Source of the DNA: Planctomycetia bacterium
GTDB taxonomy: Bacteria > Planctomycetota > Planctomycetia > Pirellulales > UBA1268
DNA: 11,575 nucleotides
Direction: 5' to 3'
Assembly (NCBI GenBank): GCA_009926295.1
Contig: RFPF01000076.1
Location: 1-11,575 of the forward strand
The translations under genes were made by a program, and so were the position numbers. The notes under the pieces are model-generated. The model was not told where the DNA came from. It saw only the letters and a program-made list of their open reading frames with translations, and searched no databases. This document shows positions 1 through 7,683 of the stretch, in pieces (the first letter of the stretch is position 1; each line of letters begins with the position of its first letter).

Positions 1-1015
1 CGAACTCGGTCGCGAGCACGACGACGGTCGAGCCGAGGAGCCCGCGGTCTCCGAGGTCTGAGAGAAGCGCCGCCATGGCGGTGTCGAGCGTGCCGGCCGT
101 CTCCGGCAACTCCTCGAAGATCTCACGGTGCATGTCCCACTTGCCGAGTTCCACCTCCACGCACCGCACGCCCGCCTCGAGGAGCCGGCGGGCGAGCAGG
201 CAGCCCTGGCCGAAGGTCGACGTGCCGTACCGCTCCCGTGTCTTCTCCGACTCCTTCGCGATATCGAAGGCCTCGAGATCGACGCTGCCGAGCAGCCGGA
301 CGGCATCCTTGTACATCTGGTTGTAGGCCTCGAGCTGCGGCCCGGCGTAGGACCGCTTGAAGTCGGCGTCGATCCTGTCGGCGAGCGCGAGCCGGCGGTC
401 GAAGTTTTTCTCGGTGAGATACTGCGGCCGCACGGTGTTTTCGAGGCCGAGCTTCGGATCGGCCACGGGCACGGGGGTGACGGCCGGATCGAGAAACCCG
501 GCGCCGGGATGCTCGTTGCCGTTGCCGACGAGCACGTATCCTGGCAGCTCGCGACTCGCCTTGCCCTGCACGTGCAGCGCCCAGGAGCCGAGCGACGGGT
601 GCCGGATACTGCCGAGCACGGGGTAGGCGGTGCGCAGCACATACTGCCCCTGCTGATGGTCGCCGGTCTCCGTGGTCATCGAGCGGATCACGGCGAGGCG
701 ATCCGACAGTTCGGCGAGCCGCGGCAGGTGCTCTCCGAAGAGCATGCCGGGAGTCTTCGTCTTGATCGGCTTCGTCTCCCCCTGCTCCTCCCGACCGGGC
801 TTGGGGTCGAACGTGTCGAGATGGCTCATCGCCCCGCGCATCGTGAGGATGACGAGGTTCGTGCCCGACGTGCTCTTCGTGGTGGCCGCGGCGGCGAGGC
901 GGCCCGCGAGTCCCTCGAGGAGCGTCACGCCGAGCGTGGTCCGCGCAATGCGGCCGATCACGGCCCGCCGCGCGAGCCGCTCGTCGAACAGGCCGGATGC
1001 CGGATTCATCTCCAT
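1..1015 (-). CDS. DUF1501 family protein (partial, C-terminus beyond left edge)
   Basis: About 338 residues of a DUF1501 protein are visible; the last codons in the window read ATEF, and a family member usually continues for roughly another hundred residues. DUF1501 belongs to the alkaline phosphatase/sulfatase-like superfamily and is abundant in planctomycetes; its biochemical role is not established. Visible family hallmarks are GAMSHLDTFDPKP near residue 60, HPSLGAWALHVQGK near 140, and WDMH followed by a helix and LGDRGLLGSTVVVLATEF at the visible end. The N-terminus has a twin arginine (LARRAVIGRIA) followed by a hydrophobic alanine/leucine stretch, which suggests Tat-type export, although the motif is not a perfect match. 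I chose the ATG at 1015 because a GGAG lies 9 bases upstream; an in-frame ATG at 1009 is an alternative. It starts 29 bases after the DUF1549/DUF1553 stop, so it is very likely co-transcribed and a functional partner, as is usual for this pair. Confidence 0.9.
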   Translation of the reverse strand, partial: MEMNPASGLFDERLARRAVIGRIARTTLGVTLLEGLAGRLAAAATTKSTSGTNLVILTMRGAMSHLDTFDPKPGREEQGETKPIKTKTPGMLFGEHLPRLAELSDRLAVIRSMTTETGDHQQGQYVLRTAYPVLGSIRHPSLGSWALHVQGKASRELPGYVLVGNGNEHPGAGFLDPAVTPVPVADPKLGLENTVRPQYLTEKNFDRRLALADRIDADFKRSYAGPQLEAYNQMYKDAVRLLGSVDLEAFDIAKESEKTRERYGTSTFGQGCLLARRLLEAGVRCVEVELGKWDMHREIFEELPETAGTLDTAMAALLSDLGDRGLLGSTVVVLATEF

Positions 1016-1044
1016 GCTGTGTCGCTCCGCGCGGCCTCGAGCCG

Positions 1045-3018
1045 CTATTGGATGAAGAGAAATTCCCTCGTGTTGAGCAGCGCCCAGATCACGTTGCCGC
1101 AGCCGGTCGCGGGATCCTCGGCCGACGTGATCTCCTGGATCGCCGCCGCCCGTTCCTCCGCGGTCGGCCGGTGCGACAGCACCGACAGGAACACCACGTC
1201 CACCGCTTCCTTCGGCTTGTGGCTCGTGACCTCGTCGTAGATCACCGAGCCCTTTTCGAGCATCGCGTGCGTGATCGGGCCGTTGAACATCGCGAGGATC
1301 TGCGGAATCGTGGCCACGGTGCGGCCGCCCTCGATCGTCTCCCGGTCGCTCTGCCCGAATTGCCGCAGGAAGTGCCCGAGCGGCAGGGGCGTGGGCAGTT
1401 CACTCGCCCGCACGAGTTCCAGGCCGCGGTAGCCACAGGCCTGCATCAGGTGCCGCTTGGAAGCCTGCCTGCCGTAGTGCGACAGGAACGCCTCGAGCCC
1501 GCGATCGACGTCGTCGAGCGTGGCGGTGCGGAGATCGACGGTCATGACTCCGGCCACCTCGGCGACGGTGGGCCGCTGAGCCGCCCATTGGTTGCGGGCC
1601 ACGAGCGTGAGGATCGAATCCCAGAGCTGCTCGGCTGTCATTCGCTTGAGCGCCGGTCCCGGGAATCGGAATGGCGCGGCCGACATCGTGTCGTGAAGCA
1701 CGGCCCGCCGGCTGAAGGTGTCGGTGGAGACGAGGATCCTCACGAATTCGCGGAGGTCGAAGTCGAGCCGCAGCATCTCGTCGGTGAGGTGCTCGAGCAG
1801 CTCGGGGTCCGTGGCCGGGTTGTCGTCCTTGAAGTCGTCGACGGGCTCCACGAGCCCCACGCCCATCACCTTCTTCCAGAGCCGGTTGGCGATCGTGCGG
1901 GCGAACTGCCGGTTGTCGCGCGAGACGATCCACGAGGCGAACTGTTCGCGGCCGTTGGCAGCCCGGGCCGCGGACGGGACCTCACCCCAGAGCACCTTCG
2001 GGCTCACGGTCTCGAGCGGCTTGGCATCGTCGTATTGGTAGTCGTGCGGCAGGGTCAGTTTCTTGTCGGCGAAGGCCACGCTCGTGACGTTGGCCCGGAG
2101 AAACTGCGAGACGGCGGCGCGGTTCTTTTGTCCCCGCTCCTTGTTCTCCTGCTGCAGTTTGTAGGCTGCCCGGGCGATTTGGGCCGCCGGGCCCGAGGGC
2201 GGGGTCCGCTTTTTGCCCGGTCCGTCGCCGCCGGGCCGTGTTTTCGTACCGGCGGTAAGCGCCGCCAGTTCATAGAACTCGTGCTGCGTCCAGTGGTCGA
2301 ACGGGTGGTCGTGGCACTGGGCGCAGCCGATCTGGGTGCCGAGGAGCACACGCACGGTGTTGTCCACGTAGGGCAGCGGCATCCCCTCGTCACGAAGCTG
2401 GAACCCCACGGCAGGGTTTTCCCAGAGCCGGCCGTCGGCGGTGAGCATCTCGTGCACCCACTCGTCGTAGGGCTTGTTGGTGCGGATCGAGTCTTTCACG
2501 TAGGCGAGGTAGGGCTCGAACACGAGGTGCTTGTCGGGCCGCTCCTGGAGCCGGAGGATGTCGGCCCAGAAGTTGTAGAAGTGGCTGACGTAATCGGGGC
2601 TTTCGAGAAGCGCATCGACGAGGTCGGCCCGCTTGTCGCCGTCCTTCGAGTCGAGGAACGCGACGAGTTCGTCGTGGGTGGGGATGCGGCCGGCGAGTTC
2701 GAGGTAGATCCGCCGCGCGAAGGCGGCGTCGGTGAGATGCCGGGACGGCTCGACGCCGTGCTCCTGCCGATGCTTCGCGAGCAGTTCGTCGATCCTGCCG
2801 GCCGCGGCCTGCACGGCCGGTCGCGTGCCCCGCTTGACGCGGGCCACGTCCATCACATGCCGCGGCGGATCTTTCGTTACAGCCGCCGGCAGCGGCATGA
2901 TCGCCGCAGCCCGCCGCGGCTTCGCGGCGGACTTCGAGCCCGCTCCGACGGCCACGGTGCAGAACACCACCACGAGGCCCACCACCACACCGCGGGTCCA
3001 TCGTCGTGCCGTCGTCAT
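1045..3018 (-). CDS. DUF1549/DUF1553 domain protein, secreted (planctomycete cytochrome-associated family)
   Basis: The 657-residue protein has a DUF1549 domain (about residues 70-250) and a DUF1553 domain (about 355-655). DUF1549 carries GCAQCHDHPFDHW, with the CXXCH heme-c-like motif at 232-236. DUF1553 shows ASWIVSRDNRQFARTIANRL, the MTAEQLWDSI motif and the typical ending LLNTREFLFIQ. It lacks the extra N-terminal planctomycete cytochrome domain found in longer relatives, so it is the short form. Residues 1-26 look like a Sec signal (arginine-rich start, hydrophobic VVVGLVVVF, then a small-residue AVGAG site). Function is unproven; families of this kind are inferred to act in envelope redox or polymer degradation. 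The ATG at 3018 has GAGAGG 6 bases upstream. It lies 22 bases after the EF-hand gene and 29 bases before the DUF1501 gene, which indicates one operon. Confidence 0.93.
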   Translation of the reverse strand: MTTARRWTRGVVVGLVVVFCTVAVGAGSKSAAKPRRAAAIMPLPAAVTKDPPRHVMDVARVKRGTRPAVQAAAGRIDELLAKHRQEHGVEPSRHLTDAAFARRIYLELAGRIPTHDELVAFLDSKDGDKRADLVDALLESPDYVSHFYNFWADILRLQERPDKHLVFEPYLAYVKDSIRTNKPYDEWVHEMLTADGRLWENPAVGFQLRDEGMPLPYVDNTVRVLLGTQIGCAQCHDHPFDHWTQHEFYELAALTAGTKTRPGGDGPGKKRTPPSGPAAQIARAAYKLQQENKERGQKNRAAVSQFLRANVTSVAFADKKLTLPHDYQYDDAKPLETVSPKVLWGEVPSAARAANGREQFASWIVSRDNRQFARTIANRLWKKVMGVGLVEPVDDFKDDNPATDPELLEHLTDEMLRLDFDLREFVRILVSTDTFSRRAVLHDTMSAAPFRFPGPALKRMTAEQLWDSILTLVARNQWAAQRPTVAEVAGVMTVDLRTATLDDVDRGLEAFLSHYGRQASKRHLMQACGYRGLELVRASELPTPLPLGHFLRQFGQSDRETIEGGRTVATIPQILAMFNGPITHAMLEKGSVIYDEVTSHKPKEAVDVVFLSVLSHRPTAEERAAAIQEITSAEDPATGCGNVIWALLNTREFLFIQ

Positions 3019-3040
3019 CGGTTGCCTCTCACGGCGTCAG

Positions 3041-3316
3041 TCATGGCTTTTTTGCGGCCATGCCGGCCTTGAACTCATCGAGCGACACCTTTCCGTTGCC
3101 GTCGGTATCGATCTTCTTGAACCGCTTTTCGGCATTTTCGAGGGCCTTGTCCTTGAGCCCGGTCTTGAATTCCTCGAGCGTGAGCGAGCCGTCGCCGTCG
3201 GCGTCCTTGCGGGCGAAGACCTTTTCGGGATCCGGGGCCTTCTTCTCGTCGGCGGCGGACGCCGACAGGGCGGGGAACGTCACGAGCAACGACATGGCGA
3301 GGATGCGGAGAGTCAT
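3041..3316 (-). CDS. Secreted two-EF-hand calcium-binding protein
   Basis: This 91-residue protein has a Sec signal peptide (hydrophobic core LRILAMSLLVTFPAL, probable cleavage in SASA-ADE around residue 21) and two canonical EF-hand loops. Loop 1 is at residues 38-49 (DADGDGSLTLEE) and loop 2 at 70-81 (DTDGNGKVSLDE). Both have acidic or Asn ligands at positions 1, 3 and 5 and Glu at position 12, so calcium binding is expected. The mature chain is essentially one paired EF-hand unit with lysine-rich linkers. The ATG at 3316 has GAAAGG 8 bases upstream. It is the first gene of the leftward operon with the DUF1549/DUF1553 and DUF1501 genes. Small secreted EF-hand proteins are common in planctomycetes; its partner is unknown. 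A structural or sensor role with the downstream proteins is inference from position only. Confidence 0.92.
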   Translation of the reverse strand: MTLRILAMSLLVTFPALSASAADEKKAPDPEKVFARKDADGDGSLTLEEFKTGLKDKALENAEKRFKKIDTDGNGKVSLDEFKAGMAAKKP

Positions 3317-3516
3317 GCGCGAAACCTTTCACGAGGATGACACGTGGACACGAAGCCACTACTTCGAATTCAACGGCCGGCGGCCGGAAGAGTTGCTCTC
3401 CCCCGACGTTCGTTGCCGAGCAAGGTGATTGGGAAGACGGCATTTCTTACGGTAATTTACAACGTTCCGGCCGGCCCCCGCCAGAGCACTCCGCCCTGAT
3501 TCCCTCGAGGCGCATC
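3317..3516. promoter_or_regulatory. Divergent intergenic region between EF-hand operon and cytochrome gene
   Basis: These 200 bases separate two genes that point away from each other, so both promoters should lie here. On the plus strand a possible sigma-70-type pair is TTGGGA (3429-3434) and TAATTT (3453-3458) with an 18-base spacer, which would give a leader of about 50 bases before the ATG at 3517. The match is only moderate. The segment around 3443-3464 is the most AT-rich part. I could not find a convincing minus-strand -10/-35 pair for the EF-hand gene. A small hairpin, CGAAG-CCACTA-CTTCG, is at 3351-3366. A shared control of both units is possible but not shown. Confidence 0.4.
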
Positions 3517-6276
3517 ATGCCCATGCCCCGCGCGATCCACTTCTCCTTCCGGCTTTCGACCGCCCTGCTTTCGGGATTGCTGTGCGCGGGAATCAGCCAC
3601 GCCGCCGATCAGCCCACGTGGCGGCAGCTGCCCGAGTCGATGCCGCTGGCGAGCGATGCCGCGACGGTGACGGCGCCGCCGTTCACGGTTCCGGCCGGCT
3701 TCCGGGTGGAGCGGCTGTTCGTCGTGCCCAAAGACGAACTCGGCTCGTGGGTCGCTCTCGCGACCGATCCCGAGGGCCGGCTCATCGCCAGCGACCAGGG
3801 CGACAAGGGCCTCGTGCGGATCACGCCCGCGCCGCTCGACGGCTCGGGCGAGACGCTCGTCGAAAAAATCCCGGTGCCGATCACCGCCGCCCAGGGGCTC
3901 CTCTGGGCGTTCGATGCGCTGTACGTCGTCTGCAATGGCGGCCCCGGCAGCGGCCTCTACCGCGTCACCGACACGGACGCCGACGACACGCTCGACACGG
4001 TTGAAAAACTGCGGGCCTTCGAGGGGGGCGGCGAGCACGGCCCGCACAACATCCTCCTCTCGCCCGACGGGCAGCGGCTGTTCGTGATCTGCGGCAACCA
4101 CACGAAGATCCCGTTCGAGATCAAGAACGTCAGCCAGCCGCAGACGATGGGGGGCGTCCGCTCGACGCAGCGGCGGGTCGAACTGCCGGCCGACGGCGCG
4201 AGCCGGTTGCCCGCCAACTGGGACGAAGACCAGATCATTCCGCGGATGTGGGATGCCAACGGCCACGCCGTCGGCATCCTCGCCCCGGGCGGCTATGTCG
4301 CAAGCACCGACCGCGACGGCAAGGCCTGGGAGATCTGGACGGCCGGCTACCGCAATCCCTACGACTTCGCCTTCAACGCCGACGGCGAACTGTTCGTCTA
4401 CGACGCCGACATGGAGTGGGACTTCGGCACCCCGTGGTACCGCCCGACGCGCGTCAACCACGCCACGAGCGGCAGCGACCTCGGCTGGCGGAGCGGCTCG
4501 GGCAAGTGGCAGGCCTCTTTTCCCGACAGCCTGCCGGCCCTCGTGGATATCGGCCCCGGCTCGCCCGTGGGCGTGGCCTTCGGCTACGGGACGAAATTCC
4601 CTGCGAAGTACCAGCGGGCGCTCTACATCTGCGATTGGACGTTCGGCACGATGTATGCGATCCACCTCGAACCCTCGGGCTCGACGTACACGGGCGTCAA
4701 GGAGGAGTTCGTGTCGCGAACGCCGCTCCCGCTCACCGACATGACGATCGGCAGAGACGGCGCGATGTACTTCGCGGTGGGTGGCCGCGGGGGACAGAGC
4801 GAGCTCTATCGCGTCGTCTACGCCGGATCCGAATCGACCGTGGCGGTCGATGGTCGCTCCCCGGCAGGTGGCGCGGAGCGGACGCTGCGGCGCGACCTCG
4901 AATCCCTCCATCGGCATGCGGAAGATCCGGCTGCGGCGGTCGCCAAGGCCCTGCCGCACCTCGCACATCCCGACCGCTTCATCCGCGCGGCGGCCCGCGT
5001 CGTGCTCGAACACCAGCCGCTCGAACTCTGGCAGGACAAAGCCCTCGCTGGCAGCGATCCACGCGGCCTGATCACGGCCGCGATCGCCGTCGCCCACCAG
5101 GCCGATCCTGCGGCCGGTCCGGCCGTGCTCGCGGCCCTCGATCGGATCGATCGTGAGGCGCTGGACGTCCCGGGCCGGATCGACCTGACGAGGGCGTATG
5201 AGCTTGCGATCGTGCGCCTCGGCGACCCCTCCGCCGCGGCGAAGGGCAGGATCGCCGCGCGGCTCGGGCCGCTCTTCCCCTCGGGTGATTTCGATCTCGA
5301 CCGCGAACTCGCTAGCCTGCTTGTCGGCATTCGGGCCCCGGGCATCGTGGCGAAGATCGTCGGGCTGCTCGCCGCGCCCACGCAGTCGGCGGGCAGTACG
5401 AACCTCGCCCCGAGCGAACACGATCTCAAGCGGCTTCTGGAGCGCAACGCCCACTACGGCCGAGCCGTGCAGGCATCGCTCGAAAAGCGGGCCGACCTGC
5501 TGCAGATCCACTATGCGTATGTCCTCCGGACCGTGGGCGACAAAGACGCGTGGACGGCACCGGAACGCAAGACCTACTACGAATGGTTCGCCCGGGCGCG
5601 GGAATGGGCCGGCGGCAACAGTTTTCGCAAGTTTCTCGTGAACATCGAGAACGAAAGCCTCGCCCACCTCACCGACACCGAGAAACTCGCGCTCGAGACG
5701 CTCGGCATCCGCAAGCCCTACACGCCGCCGCCCCTGCCCAAGCCCGAGGGCCCGGGCCGCACGTGGTCGCTCGACGACGTGCTCGCCTTGGCCGCGCGGC
5801 CCGGCCCGGAGGGACTCACCGAGGGCCGCGACTTCGGGCACGGCAAGAGGACCTTCGCGGCGGCACGCTGTGTCGTCTGCCATCGCTTCGGCGAGGACGG
5901 CGGCGCCACGGGCCCCGACCTCACGCAGGCCGCCGGCCGGTTCCAGCTCAAGGACCTCGTCGAGGCGATGGTGCATCCAAGCAAGATCATCTCCGACCAG
6001 TACAAGGCGAGCATCGTGCAGACGGCCGATGGCAAGGTTGTGAGCGGGCGGATCGTGAGCGAGTCGCCGGAGAAGCTCACGATCGTCACCGATCCCGAGG
6101 ATGCGACGAAGTTCGTCGAACTCGCCCGATCCAACGTCGAGGAGATCCTGCCGGCGACCGAGTCGCTGATGCCCAAGGGCCTGCTCGACCAGCTCAACGA
6201 CCGCGAGGTGCTCGACCTCCTCGCCTACGTCCTCTCCCGGGACCGGCCGAAGGACGCGCGGTTCAAGGGAAAATAG
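3517..6276 (+). CDS. Secreted beta-propeller / PVC-type heme-binding cytochrome c protein
   Basis: This is a 919-residue exported protein. Residues 1-29 form a signal peptide (FRLSTALLSGLLCAGISHA-A). Residues about 35-437 resemble the beta-propeller of planctomycete membrane-bound dehydrogenase-like proteins, related to the soluble sugar dehydrogenase/sorbosone dehydrogenase fold (VPAGFRVERLF, GLYRVTDTDADD, HGPHNILLSPDG, TAGYRNPYDFAFNADGELFVYDADMEWD). Residues about 450-720 are helical and HEAT-like. Residues about 775-905 form the Pirellula/Verrucomicrobium-type heme domain, with CVVCH at 785-789, GATGPDLT, HPSKIISDQY and a likely axial-ligand methionine at 885 in ESLMPKGLL. It probably oxidises a substrate and passes electrons to a c heme; the substrate is unknown. 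I chose the ATG at 3517 because GAGG lies 6 bases upstream and it places the signal peptide at the N-terminus; the frame is open back to 3337 but that part looks non-coding. Confidence 0.92.
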   Translation: MPMPRAIHFSFRLSTALLSGLLCAGISHAADQPTWRQLPESMPLASDAATVTAPPFTVPAGFRVERLFVVPKDELGSWVALATDPEGRLIASDQGDKGLVRITPAPLDGSGETLVEKIPVPITAAQGLLWAFDALYVVCNGGPGSGLYRVTDTDADDTLDTVEKLRAFEGGGEHGPHNILLSPDGQRLFVICGNHTKIPFEIKNVSQPQTMGGVRSTQRRVELPADGASRLPANWDEDQIIPRMWDANGHAVGILAPGGYVASTDRDGKAWEIWTAGYRNPYDFAFNADGELFVYDADMEWDFGTPWYRPTRVNHATSGSDLGWRSGSGKWQASFPDSLPALVDIGPGSPVGVAFGYGTKFPAKYQRALYICDWTFGTMYAIHLEPSGSTYTGVKEEFVSRTPLPLTDMTIGRDGAMYFAVGGRGGQSELYRVVYAGSESTVAVDGRSPAGGAERTLRRDLESLHRHAEDPAAAVAKALPHLAHPDRFIRAAARVVLEHQPLELWQDKALAGSDPRGLITAAIAVAHQADPAAGPAVLAALDRIDREALDVPGRIDLTRAYELAIVRLGDPSAAAKGRIAARLGPLFPSGDFDLDRELASLLVGIRAPGIVAKIVGLLAAPTQSAGSTNLAPSEHDLKRLLERNAHYGRAVQASLEKRADLLQIHYAYVLRTVGDKDAWTAPERKTYYEWFARAREWAGGNSFRKFLVNIENESLAHLTDTEKLALETLGIRKPYTPPPLPKPEGPGRTWSLDDVLALAARPGPEGLTEGRDFGHGKRTFAAARCVVCHRFGEDGGATGPDLTQAAGRFQLKDLVEAMVHPSKIISDQYKASIVQTADGKVVSGRIVSESPEKLTIVTDPEDATKFVELARSNVEEILPATESLMPKGLLDQLNDREVLDLLAYVLSRDRPKDARFKGK

Positions 6277-6289
6277 CGTTTCCCGTTTG

Positions 6290-6313
6290 CCTTCGTCGCA
6301 CGGGGTGCGAAGG
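6290..6313 (+). terminator. GC-rich hairpin after cytochrome gene, without U-tract
   Basis: CCTTCG (6290-6295) pairs with CGAAGG (6308-6313), or alternatively TCGCAC (6296-6301) with GTGCGA (6305-6310) around a GGG loop. It begins 13 bases after the stop codon at 6274-6276. No run of T follows, so it is not a classical intrinsic terminator. It may be a 3'-end stabilising hairpin or chance in GC-rich sequence. Confidence 0.3.
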
Positions 6314-6382
6314 ATTGGGCCACGGGACGCGTCGCCAGACGCCGGCAGCCGGATGCCTTCTCTCTCGGAGGCACGTGCGGCC

Positions 6383-7651
6383 ATGGTTTTGAACCGCTCG
6401 GTGACACCACGCCAGTTCCCGGGCAACCCGCACGCGATCCGCCCGGTCTCCGCGGAGGCGGTACGCGAACTCCTCGGCGAGCACCCGGCCCCCTGCATGT
6501 CACTCCTCCTGCCGACGCACCGCAAGGTGCCCGGCAACATCGTCGATCGACCGGCGTACCGCCACCTCGTGGAGGCCCTCGAGATGGCGCTCTCGGCCGC
6601 CCATCCCCGGGGGGAGGTCGAGCGGCTGCTCGAGCCGTTCCACGCCCTCGGAGACGATGTCCGCTTTTGGGAGCACACCCGCGACGGGCTGGCCGTGTTC
6701 GCCGCAGCCGGCGCGGCGCGGGTCTTCCTCCTCCCGGTGCCCGTGAAGCCGCTGGCCCTCGTCACGCGCCGGTTTCACGTGCTGCCGCTCGTGCGGCTCG
6801 TCGCCGGGTCCGACCGCTACAACGTGCTTGTGCTCACGGGCCGCACCGCCCGTGTCTACGAGGGCTGCCTGCGCGAAGGAGCGGCCGAAGCGCTCGATCC
6901 GGTGCCGCTGCACGACCCCGGCGGGCGGGCGGAGATCGATCGTGACGAGACGGTCGATGCCGAAACATGGCAGCCGCACCGCGTGAGGCGCGGGATGGGG
7001 CCCAGCGGCCTTGGGGCGGGCCGCGTCGTGCATGGCGGCACGGGCTCGAAGCACGACGATGTCGATGCCGACACGGAGATCTTCCTGCGGCATGTCGACG
7101 AGGTGGTGCTCGAGCGGGTCTCGCGCCTCACGAACCTGCCGCTCGTCCTCGTGGCCTCGCCGAGGATCGCGGCCGTGTTCCGCGGGCTCTCGAAAAACAG
7201 CCTGCTCCTCGGGGACTTCGTGCCGCGCGACGTGCACCTCCTCCCTGTGGACGACCTGCCGGCCCTCGTCGCCCCCCTGTTCGCAAGGACCCGTGACGCG
7301 CTCGTCGAGCGCGAACTGCAAAGGTTCGCCGCGGCACGCGACCGCGGCCTTGGCGCAGGCGATCTTTCAGACGTCGCCCGCGCCGCAGCGGCGGGGCAGG
7401 TTTCGCTGCTGCTCGTGGAAACGGACCGCTTCGAGCCGGGACGGCTCGACCGGGCGACCGGCGCGATCGAGCCCGACGGCGAGATGCCCGTCGACCTCTC
7501 CCGCTCCGGAGACACGCCCGCCCTGCGCACGGAGGACCTCCTGGCCGCGGTCGCCGAGATGGTCATCCGGCACGGCGGCGACGTGCTCTCGCTCGAGAAG
7601 CTCAGGATGCCGACGGAAAGCGGCGTGGCGGCGATCTACCGTTATGCATGA
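6383..7651 (+). CDS. baeRF family 3 protein (bacterial archaeo-eukaryotic release factor-like)
   Basis: The 422-residue protein matches my recollection of baeRF family 3, a bacterial group proposed by comparative genomics to be distant relatives of archaeo-eukaryotic release factor 1/Pelota; its molecular role is untested. Family-like landmarks in order are PCMSLLLPTHR near the start, VRFWEHTRDGLAVFAAAGAA, RRFHVLPLVRLVAGSDRYNVLVLTGRTARVYEG, HGGTGSKHDDVDADTEIFLRHVD, LPLVLVASPRIAAVFRG, and the ending HGGDVLSLEKLRMPTESGVAAIYRY. No GGQ peptidyl-hydrolysis tripeptide is visible. It is probably cytoplasmic, as no signal or membrane segment is seen. I chose the ATG at 6383 because GGAGG lies 11 bases upstream; the ATG at 6353 and a TTG at 6287 are in frame but lack a Shine-Dalgarno sequence. 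The next gene begins at or near its stop codon, which suggests coupled expression. Confidence 0.78.
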   Translation: MVLNRSVTPRQFPGNPHAIRPVSAEAVRELLGEHPAPCMSLLLPTHRKVPGNIVDRPAYRHLVEALEMALSAAHPRGEVERLLEPFHALGDDVRFWEHTRDGLAVFAAAGAARVFLLPVPVKPLALVTRRFHVLPLVRLVAGSDRYNVLVLTGRTARVYEGCLREGAAEALDPVPLHDPGGRAEIDRDETVDAETWQPHRVRRGMGPSGLGAGRVVHGGTGSKHDDVDADTEIFLRHVDEVVLERVSRLTNLPLVLVASPRIAAVFRGLSKNSLLLGDFVPRDVHLLPVDDLPALVAPLFARTRDALVERELQRFAAARDRGLGAGDLSDVARAAAAGQVSLLLVETDRFEPGRLDRATGAIEPDGEMPVDLSRSGDTPALRTEDLLAAVAEMVIRHGGDVLSLEKLRMPTESGVAAIYRYA

Positions 7652-7665
7652 CCTCCGGCATGGAG

Positions 7666-7674
7666 TGGTATCCT
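7666..7674 (+). promoter_or_regulatory. Possible extended -10 promoter for the PatB-like gene
   Basis: TGGTATCCT reads as an extended -10 element (TG, one base, then TATCCT at 7669-7674). A start site about seven bases downstream would fall near 7681, only three bases before the ATG at 7684, giving an almost leaderless mRNA. No good -35 is seen. It would uncouple the lyase gene from the baeRF gene. Confidence 0.35.
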
Positions 7675-7683
7675 GCGGCCGCA

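Noticed and set aside
128..1240. Plus-strand open frame of 370 codons opposite the DUF1501 gene
   Set aside because: Register-locked shadow of the DUF1501 coding sequence, with no recognisable domain.
997..3072. Plus-strand open frame of 691 codons opposite the DUF1549/DUF1553 gene
   Set aside because: Same codon-register effect; the minus strand encodes a complete, recognisable protein with signal peptide and Shine-Dalgarno.
3457..6765. Minus-strand open frame of 1102 codons opposite the cytochrome gene
   Set aside because: Over the cytochrome gene its codons are exact reverse complements of the sense codons. In that register an antisense stop needs TTA, CTA or TCA in the sense gene, which are rare in high-GC codon usage, so the frame is open for that reason. 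The product is Arg-rich and resembles no family, while the sense strand has complete domains.
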